Assembly: GCF_900112845.1 (NCBI RefSeq)
Contig: NZ_FONG01000023.1
Coordinates: 62,001-126,000, forward strand
Direction: 5' to 3'
DNA from: Actinacidiphila alni
Lineage (GTDB): Bacteria; Actinomycetota; Actinomycetes; Streptomycetales; Streptomycetaceae
DNA: 64,000 nucleotides
Part shown: piece after piece, positions 8,122 through 15,346 of the stretch
Numbering within the stretch: the stretch's first letter is position 1
Layout: each line of letters begins with the position of its first letter
The notes under the pieces: model-generated
Told to the model about the DNA's origin: nothing
The model's input: the letters and a program-made list of their open reading frames with translations, nothing else
Databases searched by the model: none
Made by a program: the position numbers and the translations under genes

Positions 8122-8191
8122 GATGCTTCATGTCCTCAAGATCGGTGGGAAGTTCCGTCGAGAAGGGCACGAAAGCTCGGCGCATGATCAT
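8075..8191 (-). CDS. possible leader peptide overlapping the otrA start
   Basis: A 38-codon frame starts MIMRRAFVPFSTELP behind an AGGAG 4-9 nt upstream of its two candidate ATGs (8191, 8185). It runs through the otrA ribosome site and start codon in a different frame and stops 47 nt inside otrA. Leader translation controls several tet ribosomal protection genes, so this could couple or attenuate otrA translation. No homologue is recognised and the frame could be chance. Confidence 0.4.
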   Translation of the reverse strand: MIMRRAFVPFSTELPTDLEDMKHRAYAEPGHPGAYRRR

Positions 8192-8337
8192 CTCCTGGGT
8201 CGACAGCGGCCGATGGGTCCATCGGCCGACCCCGGGAGTAGAGCAGGGACGCCCGGAGCGGGACAACCGGTTTTGTCCGCGTACGCGGCTGTCCGTGACG
8301 CGCGGATGTCGCGTCCTCGCAGATTCTTCACGGACTG

Positions 8338-8451
8338 ATGGTGCTCAAGCGTCTGGATCGCACGGGCGTTGTCAGTATCATCAAGGAGACGACTTCGGGT
8401 GCAATTGCATCTGGAATTGCATCCGCACTTGCGATCGCGGGCATGCTGTGA
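8338..8451 (+). CDS. small hydrophobic peptide (37 aa), unknown
   Basis: A short frame too small for most gene finders encodes a basic N-terminus (MVLKRLDRTG) followed by a small-residue-rich hydrophobic segment, GAIASGIASALAIAGML, with GxxxG-like spacing that would suit a membrane helix. Codon use (ATT, GCA, TCT, GGA, CTT) is clearly less GC-rich at the third position than in neighbouring genes. It lies 43 bp before the DUF397 gene on the same strand. The ribosome site is weak, so it may not be translated. I do not recognise a family. Confidence 0.38.
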   Translation: MVLKRLDRTGVVSIIKETTSGAIASGIASALAIAGML

Positions 8452-8494
8452 CCGCGAGCGACGAGTACGGCAACTCACAGAGGAGTGGTGCCAG

Positions 8495-8731
8495 GTGCAG
8501 CAGTTCGACAACGGAGTGCGGGCCGACGAGATTTCCGGCGTCGAGTGGGTCAAGAGCCGGCGCAGCAACCAGAGCGGCAACTGCGTCGAGACCGCCAAAC
8601 TGCCTGATGGCGGCGTTGCGATCCGCAACTCCCGCGACCCGCAGGGCCCGGCGCTGGTCTACACGCGCGACGAGATCGTCGCCTTCATCGGCGGCGCCAA
8701 GGACGGCGACTTCGACTTCCTGACCGCCTGA
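8495..8731 (+). CDS. DUF397 domain protein
   Basis: The 78-residue acidic protein has the DUF397 core: GVEWVKSRRSNQSGNCVETA, then VAIRNSRDPQGPALVYT and DEIVAFI. In streptomycetes these proteins accompany XRE-DUF5753 regulators and are thought to act with them in developmental or antibiotic control (BldB/AbaA-like loci); the mechanism is not known. AGGAG lies 9 nt before the GTG at 8495, which sets the start. The partner XRE gene follows on the same strand after two small hairpins, an order opposite to the more usual XRE-then-DUF397. Confidence 0.88.
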   Translation: MQQFDNGVRADEISGVEWVKSRRSNQSGNCVETAKLPDGGVAIRNSRDPQGPALVYTRDEIVAFIGGAKDGDFDFLTA

Positions 8732-8738
8732 CGACCGC

Positions 8739-8794
8739 CCGGGATCCGTCCCGGAGCGGTGACGCGCCGGAGCGGCGCCGGAAATCGGCGCCGC
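8739..8794. terminator. double hairpin after the DUF397 gene
   Basis: Two inverted repeats follow the DUF397 stop: a 6-bp stem at 8739-8754 and a perfect 9-bp stem (8772-8780 with 8786-8794, loop GAAAT). They may terminate or attenuate transcription before the XRE regulator. Confidence 0.5.
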
Positions 8795-8916
8795 CCGTGC
8801 ACCGGCGACGGATGAACTCCGACGGAAAACCGGGGAATTGGCAAGTCCGGTAGGGGAGCGGCAGCGGGCTTCACAGTGCAATACTGACGTGCGTCCAGTT
8901 TCTATCGGGAGCCCGC

Positions 8917-9819
8917 ATGTCCGCTCAGCCGCAACTCGTATCACCGCTGCAACTGCTGGAGCGCCGCCCGGACATGGGCGCCAAGGCGTTGGCGCGGGTG
9001 CTCGGCAACTATCTGCGTGCCCTGCGCGAGGCCGCCGGCATCACGCCGACGAAGGCCGGCGAGCACATCCGGGGCCACGCCTCGAAGATCAGCCGCATGG
9101 AGACGGCGCATGTCTCCCTCAAGCTGCGGGACGTCGACGATCTGCTGTCGCTGTACGGCGTCTCGGACCAGGAACGCGCGGAGATCGCCTTCCTGGTGCA
9201 GCGCTCGGCCAAGCCCGAATGGTGGCAGCCGTACGGCGAGGTGGTGCCCGACTGGCTGCAGGGCCTGATCGGTCTTGAGCGCGACGCCCATGTGATCCGT
9301 ACGTACGAGAACCAGTTCGTGCCCGGACTGCTCCAGACACCTTCGTACGCGCAGGCCGTCGTGCGCAGCGGTCACCGGCTGGCCTCGCCCGAGGAGATCG
9401 AGCGCCGCGTCGAGCTGCGGCTGGAACGCCAGCGCAGGATGGCCGAGCCGGGCGCGCCCGTGCTGTGGGCGCTGATCGACGAAGGCGTGCTGCACCGCCC
9501 GGTCGGCGGACCCGCGGTGATGCGCGAGCAGCTGGAGTACCTGCTGATAGTGCTGCGCCAGCCCGGCGTCCGGCTGCAGATCGCGTCCTGGGACGCCAGC
9601 GCCGCCGCGACTCCCGGCTCCGCCGTCACCTATCTGCGGTTCGCCCAGGGCTTCCTGCCCGACGTGGTCTATCTGGAGCACATGACGAGCGCGATGTACC
9701 TGGACCGGCTGGAGGAGCTGGACAAGTACCGCGCCGCCCTCGACGAACTGAGCGCCCTGGCGGCGACACCGATCGAGAGCCGCGTGATGATCGACGAGGC
9801 GCTGAAGCGCTACACGTAG
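8917..9819 (+). CDS. XRE-family regulator with DUF5753 domain
   Basis: The 300-residue product has an N-terminal helix-turn-helix at about residues 28-85 (LGNYLRALREAAGITPTKAGE, HASKISRMETAHVSL) and a C-terminal DUF5753 domain at about 105-285, with YENQFVPGLLQTPSYAQAV, RVELRLERQRRM and DVVYLEHMTSAMYLD, all canonical for this actinobacterial group. It is the usual partner of DUF397 proteins, here encoded directly upstream. Members include WhiJ-like and AbaA-associated regulators of development and secondary metabolism. The DNA target is not visible. Confidence 0.93.
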   Translation: MSAQPQLVSPLQLLERRPDMGAKALARVLGNYLRALREAAGITPTKAGEHIRGHASKISRMETAHVSLKLRDVDDLLSLYGVSDQERAEIAFLVQRSAKPEWWQPYGEVVPDWLQGLIGLERDAHVIRTYENQFVPGLLQTPSYAQAVVRSGHRLASPEEIERRVELRLERQRRMAEPGAPVLWALIDEGVLHRPVGGPAVMREQLEYLLIVLRQPGVRLQIASWDASAAATPGSAVTYLRFAQGFLPDVVYLEHMTSAMYLDRLEELDKYRAALDELSALAATPIESRVMIDEALKRYT

Positions 9820-9872
9820 GACACGCACTCCCCGCGCCACGCGCGGCCGCGGGTCACAGGCCCGGACATCGA

Positions 9873-9906
9873 ACGTCCCGCTCACCGCGGCCGGTGAGCG
9901 GGACGT
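9873..9906. terminator. bidirectional hairpin terminator
   Basis: A perfect 15-bp inverted repeat (9873-9887 with 9892-9906) with a CGGC tetraloop lies between the convergent stops of the XRE gene (9819) and the DUF574 gene (9923). Confidence 0.75.
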
Positions 9907-9922
9907 CGCGTCGTTGTGGGCG

Positions 9923-10738
9923 TTACTTTATGCGGGCCACGCCGCCGAACTCGATCCATTCCTTGCTGGGCTGCTTGGGGTCGAGGTCGTTGTCCGGCTG
10001 CCAGGTGGAGACCTCCACCAGGCCCGGCTCGATGATCTCGTAGCCGTCGAGGAAGCCCGCCAGGTCGCTGGGGCGACGCACCTCGCCCCAGTTGCCGCCG
10101 GTGGACTGGTCCATGAACTCGGTGACGAAGCGGCGGGTCTCGGCGTCGTCGCTGACGAGCTGACAGACCACCAGGAAGCTTCCCGGGGGCAGCTTTTCGG
10201 CCACGCGGCGCACGACACCGGCCGGGTCGTCCTTGTCACGGATGCAGTGCAGCACCGACACGAACAGCGCGGCGACCGGTTCGTCGAGGTTGATCAGTCG
10301 CGCCACCTCGCGGTGGCCCCAGATGCTCTCGGTGTCGCGGAAGTCCGCCTGGATCACGGCGGTGTTCTCGTTCTGCTCCAGCAGCGCGCGGCCGTGGGCC
10401 AGCACGATCGGGTCGTTGTCGACGTACACCACACGGGCGTCGGGGTCGATCCGCTGCACGATCTCGTGCACATTGTCCTGCGTCGGCAGACCGGACCCGT
10501 GGTCGACGAACTGCCGGATGCCGTAGTCCTCCGCGAGCCTGCGCACCACCCGGCGCAGGAACTGACGGTTGTTCAGGGCGAGGACCTTCATGCTGGGGAC
10601 CTGGAGCAGTAATTGCTCGGTGGCCTCGCGGTCGGCCGGGTAGTTGTCCTTCCCGTCCAGCAAGTAGTCGTACATACGGGCCACGGCGGGCACCGTCACA
10701 TCTATCTTGTCGGAAAGCGGTGCGTCCCGGTGCTCCAT
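9923..10738 (-). CDS. DUF574 SAM-dependent methyltransferase
   Basis: The 271-residue product is of the actinobacterial DUF574 (Methyltransf_19) family. Signs are KIDVTVPAVARMYDYLLDGKDNYPADREA at the N-terminal end, the nucleotide-binding region FVDHGSGLPTQDNVHE, RVVYVDNDPIVLAHGRALL, and the LHCIRDKDDPAGVV segment. These enzymes have a Rossmann fold that binds S-adenosylmethionine, but substrates are unknown and they are often next to XRE regulators, as here. The ATG at 10738 and an upstream in-frame start at 10750 are both possible. The HxlR gene lies upstream on the same strand, 37-49 bp away. Confidence 0.92.
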   Translation of the reverse strand: MEHRDAPLSDKIDVTVPAVARMYDYLLDGKDNYPADREATEQLLLQVPSMKVLALNNRQFLRRVVRRLAEDYGIRQFVDHGSGLPTQDNVHEIVQRIDPDARVVYVDNDPIVLAHGRALLEQNENTAVIQADFRDTESIWGHREVARLINLDEPVAALFVSVLHCIRDKDDPAGVVRRVAEKLPPGSFLVVCQLVSDDAETRRFVTEFMDQSTGGNWGEVRRPSDLAGFLDGYEIIEPGLVEVSTWQPDNDLDPKQPSKEWIEFGGVARIK

Positions 10739-10787
10739 CGGGCCCCTCACGGTGGTTCGTTGATCCGAAAATGCGCTGTTGACATCC

Positions 10788-11348
10788 CTATCCTAGGGAG
10801 GCGTGATCGTCCGGTCGAGAGTGCGGGGCGTTCCTCCGCACCGGATGCGCCGACGGTCCCGGACGGACCGTCACCTCCCGTGGCGTGAGGGGCGCGTGAT
10901 CGGCCGGGCACTCGACCACCGCGCGTACCTCGGCGTCGCAGCCGGTGTGCCGGACCTCGAGCACCGGACCCTCCGGGTCGGCGGTGTACTTGTCGCCCCA
11001 CTGCATCAGCGCGATCATCGCGGGCCACAGATCCCAGCCCTTGGCGGTCAGCCGGTACTCGGACCGGGTGCGCGCGCCGGGCTCGCGGTACGGCCGGGTC
11101 TCCAGTACGCCGGCGGCCACCAGTTTGCGCAGCCGGTCGGCGAGCACGGCCTCCGACAGGCCCATGTGCCGGCGGAAGGCGTCGAAGCGCCGCACGCCGT
11201 TCATCGCGTCGCGCAGCACCAGCAGTGACCAGCGGTCGCCGATCAGATCGAGCGTCCGCCGGACGGAACAGTTCTCGGTGTCGACATCGAGCCACTTCAC
11301 GGAGGCAGTCTCGGGATCAGTCGCGGGATCAGTCGCGGGATCAGTCAC
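10788..11348 (-). CDS. HxlR-family transcriptional regulator
   Basis: The 186-residue product is a winged-helix regulator of the HxlR/MarR-like group: CSVRRTLDLIGDRWSLLVLRD, RRFDAFRRHMGLSEAVLADRL as recognition region, and RSEYRLTAKGWDLWP as wing. A C-terminal extension of about 60 residues carries two cysteines in VRHTGCDAEVRAVVECPADHAP, a pattern seen in HxlR proteins with a small zinc-ribbon-like end. The start is uncertain: the GTG at 11348 lies in the last of three 12-bp repeats that encode a TDPA motif, and an internal GTG (before KWLDVD) is possible. It is divergent from a thioesterase gene that it may control. Confidence 0.9.
   Translation of the reverse strand: MTDPATDPATDPETASVKWLDVDTENCSVRRTLDLIGDRWSLLVLRDAMNGVRRFDAFRRHMGLSEAVLADRLRKLVAAGVLETRPYREPGARTRSEYRLTAKGWDLWPAMIALMQWGDKYTADPEGPVLEVRHTGCDAEVRAVVECPADHAPLTPREVTVRPGPSAHPVRRNAPHSRPDDHASLG
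11313..11348. repeat. three 12-bp tandem repeats at the HxlR gene start
   Basis: The unit GGGATCAGTCGC occurs twice and is followed by GGGATCAGTCAC. On the minus strand the repeats encode TDPA-TDPA-TDPE and the last unit contains the proposed GTG start, so the copy number could change the N-terminus or shift the ribosome site. Confidence 0.8.
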
Positions 11349-11351
11349 GGA

Positions 11352-11370
11352 GCCAGCCTAACCAGCTGGC
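11352..11370. promoter_or_regulatory. possible HxlR operator
   Basis: Inverted repeat GCCAGC-n7-GCTGGC, with a further GCCAGC at 11383-11388, in the divergent region between the HxlR and thioesterase genes. Confidence 0.45.
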
Positions 11371-11377
11371 TTCGTTG

Positions 11378-11407
11378 TTGACAGCCAGCCGCACGGACCT
11401 CTAGCTT
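11378..11407 (+). promoter_or_regulatory. promoter of the thioesterase gene
   Basis: Exact TTGACA at 11378-11383, an 18-bp spacer and TAGCTT at 11402-11407, ending 49 bp before the thioesterase start. Confidence 0.6.
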
Positions 11408-11455
11408 CGGCTGGAGAAGTCAGAGCATGCGGGACGGGACCGAGAGGTGCGGGAC

Positions 11456-11956
11456 ATGGGCAGGTCGCGGACGTTCACCTGGGAGGATCCGGCGGCCCTG
11501 GCCGCGGCCGGGCGGACGATGGCGGGGCTCGACTTCCTGCGCGCCTGCCTCGACGGGACGTACCCCGCCCCGCCGATCATGAAGCTGGTCGACGGCACGC
11601 TGGAAGAGGTCGGGCCCGGCCGCGCGGTCTTCGCGCTCGAACCCGGCGAGGACCACTACAACCCGATCGGCACCGTGCACGGGGGAGTGATCTCCACGCT
11701 GCTGGACTCGGCGGCGGGCTGCGCCGTGCACTCCACGCTGGAAGCGGGCACCGGATACACCTCGCTCGACCTGGCGATCAAATTCCTCCGCCCGGTGACG
11801 GTGGAGACGGGGAAGATCCGCGCGGTGGGCGCGGTCCTCAACCGCGGCCGGCGCACGGCACTGGCCGAGGCGCGGCTGTACGACGCGGAGGACCGGCTGC
11901 TGGCGCACGCGACGAGTTCCTGCCTGATCTTCCAGGCGCCAGCGGCGTCGGCCTGA
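11456..11956 (+). CDS. PaaI-family hotdog thioesterase
   Basis: The 166-residue product has the single hotdog domain of PaaI-type acyl-CoA thioesterases. The active-site signature NPIGTVHGGVISTLLDSAAGCAV is at about residues 65-88; HGG starts the catalytic helix and the aspartate in LLDSAAG is the usual base position. The C-terminal strands are SLDLAIKFLRPVTVETG and LAHATSSCLIF. GAGAGG 8 nt upstream favours the ATG at 11456 over a GTG at 11447. It is divergent from the HxlR regulator. The natural acyl-CoA substrate cannot be told. Confidence 0.9.
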   Translation: MGRSRTFTWEDPAALAAAGRTMAGLDFLRACLDGTYPAPPIMKLVDGTLEEVGPGRAVFALEPGEDHYNPIGTVHGGVISTLLDSAAGCAVHSTLEAGTGYTSLDLAIKFLRPVTVETGKIRAVGAVLNRGRRTALAEARLYDAEDRLLAHATSSCLIFQAPAASA

Positions 11957-12008
11957 GGCCATCGGGGTTGCCCGGCCGCCATGCAGCCTTCACGGAGCCG
12001 TCATGGAG

Positions 12009-12033
12009 AACGGGCCCGCGCCGTAAGCCCGTT
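12009..12033. terminator. small hairpin between convergent genes
   Basis: Inverted repeat AACGGGC / GCCCGTT with an 11-nt loop between the stops of the thioesterase (11956) and DUF779 (12062) genes; a modest terminator candidate. Confidence 0.4.
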
Positions 12034-12061
12034 GGCCTGGGCGTCCCGTTGGCCGGTCCCG

Positions 12062-12481
12062 TCAGCCGTCGACGGTGTTCCCGGTGGGCAGCGGCGGCTC
12101 GGCCTCCATCCGCTCCACCTCCTCGTCCGTCATCAGCCGTGAGCGCAGCAGGAAGCGGACACCCTCCGGGGCCTCCAGCGAGAAACCGCTGCCGCGGCCG
12201 GGCACCACATCGACCGTGAGATGGGTGTGGCTCCAGTACGCGTACTGGCTCGCGCTCATCCAGAACGGGGTGTCACCGGCCACCCGGCCGAGCAGCACAT
12301 CGGCGCCGCCGACCCGGAATTCGCCGCGCGGATAGCACATCGGTGAGCTGCCGTCGCAGCAGCCGCCCGACTGATGGAACATCAGGGGACCGTGCCGCCG
12401 GGCCAGTTGGTCGACCATCGCCTCCGCCGCGGGGGTCAGCTCGACACGTCCGACGGGCACTTCGGTCGATGCGGTGTCCAT
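12062..12481 (-). CDS. DUF779 protein
   Basis: The 139-residue product is a DUF779 protein, a small family often encoded beside alcohol or aldehyde dehydrogenases. The conserved core is LMFHQSGGCCDGSSPMCYP with clustered cysteines, then WSHTHLTVDVVPGRGSGFSLE. The Cys and His residues suggest metal or cofactor binding, but the function is unknown. No dehydrogenase gene is next to it here; the CDF exporter is downstream on the same strand 131 bp away. Confidence 0.88.
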   Translation of the reverse strand: MDTASTEVPVGRVELTPAAEAMVDQLARRHGPLMFHQSGGCCDGSSPMCYPRGEFRVGGADVLLGRVAGDTPFWMSASQYAYWSHTHLTVDVVPGRGSGFSLEAPEGVRFLLRSRLMTDEEVERMEAEPPLPTGNTVDG

Positions 12482-12612
12482 CGCAGGCTCCCATCCCGCC
12501 GGCGGCCGGTCGCGTCGGCGCGGTTACCAGCGTCTCTCGTACGCGGGCTTTCGTCCAGGGACGGCCCGGGGCGGGGGAGTGCCGGGAGCGCCGTGGGTGC
12601 GTGGCCGGCCGG

Positions 12613-13821
12613 TCAGGCGGCCCGGTGGTGGGCGAGCGGCGCGTGCGGGTCGGGCGCGCCGGCCTCCGGTGCGGCATGGTCGATGTGCACGGTCGCGGCC
12701 CGCAGCCGCGGCACCGCGTGCATCAGGGCGTGTTCCGCGCGCACCGCGACGGCGTGCGCCGCGACCACGGTCAGCTCGGGCGCCACCACGACGGCGGCCT
12801 CGGCCCGCAGCGCGTGCCCGATCCAGCGCATCCGCACCGGCCCGACCCCCGCCACACCCGGCACGGCGCCCAGCGCCCGCTCCGCCGCGTCGACCAGATC
12901 GGGATCGACGGCGTCCATCAGCCGCCGGAACACCCCGCGCGCGGCGTCCCGCAGCACCACCAGGATGGCCGCCGTGATCAGCAGCCCGACGACGGGGTCC
13001 GCGTACCGCCACCCCAGGCCCGCACCGGCGGCGCCGAGCAGGACCGCGAGCGAGGCCAGACCGTCGGTACGGGCGTGCAGTCCGTCGGCGACGAGCGCCG
13101 CGGACCCGATGTCGCGGCCGACGCGGATGCGGTAACGGGCCACCCATTCGTTGCCCGCGCAGCCGGCGAGCGCCGCGCAGGCGACCGCCCACAGATGGCC
13201 GACGGGACGCGGGTCGAACAGCCGGTCCACCGCCGTCCAGGCCGCGAAGACGCTCGACGCGCTGATGGCCAGCAGCACGGCGACCCCGGCGAGGTCCTCG
13301 GCGCGGCCGTATCCGTAGGTGTAGCGGCGGTTGGCGGCCCGCCGGCCGAGGACGAAGGCGACGCCAAGCGGCACCGCCGTCAGGGCGTCCGCCGCATTGT
13401 GCACGGTGTCGCCGAGCAGGGCCACGGAACCGGACACAGCCACGATCAGCGCCTGCGCGACCGCCGTCGCGCCCAGCACCGCCAGCGACACCCACAGCGC
13501 CCGCATCCCGCGCGCCGACGACTCCAGCGCCGCGTCCACGCTGTCGGCGGCCTCGTGGGAGTGCGGCCGCAGCAGATGACCGAGACGGTGCCGCAGCCGG
13601 GACCGTACGCCGGGGTCGTGGGCGTGCGGCTCGTGGTTGTGACCGTGGCCATGGTCATGGCTGTGTCCATGACCATGGACGTGGTCGCGAGCGGCGCCGG
13701 GACGGTCGCCGTGGTGCCCGTGCCCGTGCTCATGCCCGTGGCCGGGCCGCTGTTCGTGGGTGTGCGGCGGCGTACGGTCGTGCCCGTGGCCGCCGCTGTG
13801 CGTGTGCTCGGTCCCCGCCAT
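12613..13821 (-). CDS. cation diffusion facilitator (CDF) metal exporter
   Basis: This 402-residue inner-membrane CDF transporter exports Zn(II) or a similar divalent ion in exchange for protons. Residues 1-70 are a His-rich cytosolic tail with repeated HGHEHGHGHHG and HGHSHDHGHGH motifs, expected to bind metal. The membrane core follows: LWVSLAVLGATAVAQALIVAVSGSVALLGDTVHNAADAL holds the TM2 HxxxD-type site (HNAAD), and SAALVADGLHARTDGLASLAVL holds the TM5 site (HARTD). A C-terminal cytosolic domain ends the protein. The long open frame continuing upstream is a high-GC artefact; the ATG at 13821 begins where similarity starts. Confidence 0.93.
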   Translation of the reverse strand: MAGTEHTHSGGHGHDRTPPHTHEQRPGHGHEHGHGHHGDRPGAARDHVHGHGHSHDHGHGHNHEPHAHDPGVRSRLRHRLGHLLRPHSHEAADSVDAALESSARGMRALWVSLAVLGATAVAQALIVAVSGSVALLGDTVHNAADALTAVPLGVAFVLGRRAANRRYTYGYGRAEDLAGVAVLLAISASSVFAAWTAVDRLFDPRPVGHLWAVACAALAGCAGNEWVARYRIRVGRDIGSAALVADGLHARTDGLASLAVLLGAAGAGLGWRYADPVVGLLITAAILVVLRDAARGVFRRLMDAVDPDLVDAAERALGAVPGVAGVGPVRMRWIGHALRAEAAVVVAPELTVVAAHAVAVRAEHALMHAVPRLRAATVHIDHAAPEAGAPDPHAPLAHHRAA

Positions 13822-13940
13822 GCCGGACACGGTGACACATCGAGTCGATTGCGGCCACTGTCGAGATACCGGCGCTGACCAGGTGCGACATGCTCGCAAC
13901 TGCCCTTGTGCCGCCGGTGATCGGGCGGACGCGTCGCCGG

Positions 13941-15191
13941 TCACGGAGCGGCGCGCTCGGTGACGTCGGCGGCAAGCCCGCCGGGAGCGGGCGCCCCGGC
14001 CGGCTGCCGTACGTTCCGGATGGCGGGCACGGCGAGGACCACCGCGACCGACGCCGCCTGCCAGAGCGCGCCGAACCCCAGGACCGTCCTGGTCCCGACG
14101 GCCGAGGCGAGCGGCCCCGCGGCGGCAAGACCGAGCGGCCCGAAGGCGAAGGCGCCGAGCGTGCTGTACGCCGACACCCGGGCGAGCGCCTCGGGCGGCA
14201 CCGCGCGCTGCGTCGCGGTCGTCCACAGCACCATGCTCACGGTCGACCCCGCGCCCGCCACCAGGGCCGCCGCACAGATCCACGGCACGGACCGGTCGGC
14301 GGCCAGCGCCGCGGAGGGCAGGGCCCAGCCCGCGGTGGCCGCGGTCGCGACCAGCACCGGCCGGCGCGGCCTCCGCCCCAGCATGAGCAGACCGCTGACC
14401 ACCGCGCCGGTCCCGTACACGGCCATCACCGCGCCCCAACTCCCCGCGCCGCCCAGCCGCTGCCGCGCGACCACGGGGCCCAGCACCAGGAACGGAGCCC
14501 AGACCAGCAGATTGAACAGGCCCATCTGCGCCGAGGTGACCCAGACCCAGGTGCGGGAACGGAATTCCGACCAGCCGTCGCGCAGATCGGCCGCGATGGT
14601 CCGCGCGGCGCCCGCCGGCGGGGCCGGCAGGCGCAGGCCGAGCAGGGCGAGGAAGCTGACGGCGTAGGTCGCGGCGTCCACCACGATGACGGTCGCGGGT
14701 CCCGTCGTCGCCACGAGCAGTCCGGCCAGTGCGGGACCGGCCACCGAGGCGGCCGAAGTAGCCACGCTCAGCAGGGAGTTGGCACCGGCGAGCGCGCCGC
14801 CCTCGGTGAGGGCCGGTACGAGCGCGTCCCGGGACGGGCTGAAGACCGCCTCGCCGACGCCCCAGGCGGCGACCAGCACCACCAGTTCCCACAGCGCGGG
14901 CCTGCCCAGCAGCACCACGGCGAGGACGCCTTGGACCACACAGCGTCCCGCGTCGCTGGCGAGCATCACCCTGCGCCCGCCCAGCCGGTCCGCGAAGACA
15001 CCGCCGAGCAGCAGCATCAGCACGATCGGCACGATCCTGGCCGCCATCACCAGACCGAGCCCCGAACTCCCCGCGCCGGTGCCGAGCACGGAGAAGGCGA
15101 GTGCGAGCGGCGCCATCGAGGAACCCAGCAGTGAGGCCGCGTGCCCGACGAAGAATCGGCGGAAATCGGGTCCGCCCGGAATCTGCTTCAT
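13941..15191 (-). CDS. MFS transporter (MDR-like, DHA3-type)
   Basis: The 416-residue product is a 12-TM major facilitator of the MFS_3/DHA3 type, like macrolide and enterobactin exporters. It begins MKQIPGGPDFRRFFVGHAASLLG, followed by the loop-2 motif GGVFADRLGGRRVML and the PSRDALVPALTEGG segment typical of this group. The substrate is unknown. The ATG at 15191 fits the family start better than a GTG/ATG further up at 15254. It is divergent from the integrase-like gene; an inverted repeat lies in the gap (15275-15303). Confidence 0.87.
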   Translation of the reverse strand: MKQIPGGPDFRRFFVGHAASLLGSSMAPLALAFSVLGTGAGSSGLGLVMAARIVPIVLMLLLGGVFADRLGGRRVMLASDAGRCVVQGVLAVVLLGRPALWELVVLVAAWGVGEAVFSPSRDALVPALTEGGALAGANSLLSVATSAASVAGPALAGLLVATTGPATVIVVDAATYAVSFLALLGLRLPAPPAGAARTIAADLRDGWSEFRSRTWVWVTSAQMGLFNLLVWAPFLVLGPVVARQRLGGAGSWGAVMAVYGTGAVVSGLLMLGRRPRRPVLVATAATAGWALPSAALAADRSVPWICAAALVAGAGSTVSMVLWTTATQRAVPPEALARVSAYSTLGAFAFGPLGLAAAGPLASAVGTRTVLGFGALWQAASVAVVLAVPAIRNVRQPAGAPAPGGLAADVTERAAP

Positions 15192-15274
15192 GACCGGCAG
15201 GGTGCCGTCTTCCGCTGCCTTTCCACAAGGGAGAGTTGAGTATTTCACGCTCAAGTTTTTGGATCTCCGAAACT

Positions 15275-15303
15275 ACCGCAGTAAACGGCCTCTTTACTGC
15301 GGT
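15275..15303. promoter_or_regulatory. inverted repeat, possible operator or recombinase site
   Basis: Perfect palindrome ACCGCAGTAAA-n7-TTTACTGCGGT in the divergent region of the MFS and integrase-like genes. A third copy of the half-site, GTTTACTGCGGT, lies at 15337-15348 and touches the integrase-like start. Three copies of a 11-12 bp word in 75 bp are not expected by chance. Confidence 0.65.
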
Positions 15304-15346
15304 GAAGGTGCCCTTGACGTCCTTTCCCGCACGACTGTTTACTGCG

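Noticed and set aside
5902..8187. Long plus-strand frame opposite the otrA gene
   Set aside because: The translation is compositionally biased (Arg, Gly, His, Gln) and mirrors the high-GC third positions of otrA. No domain is recognisable.
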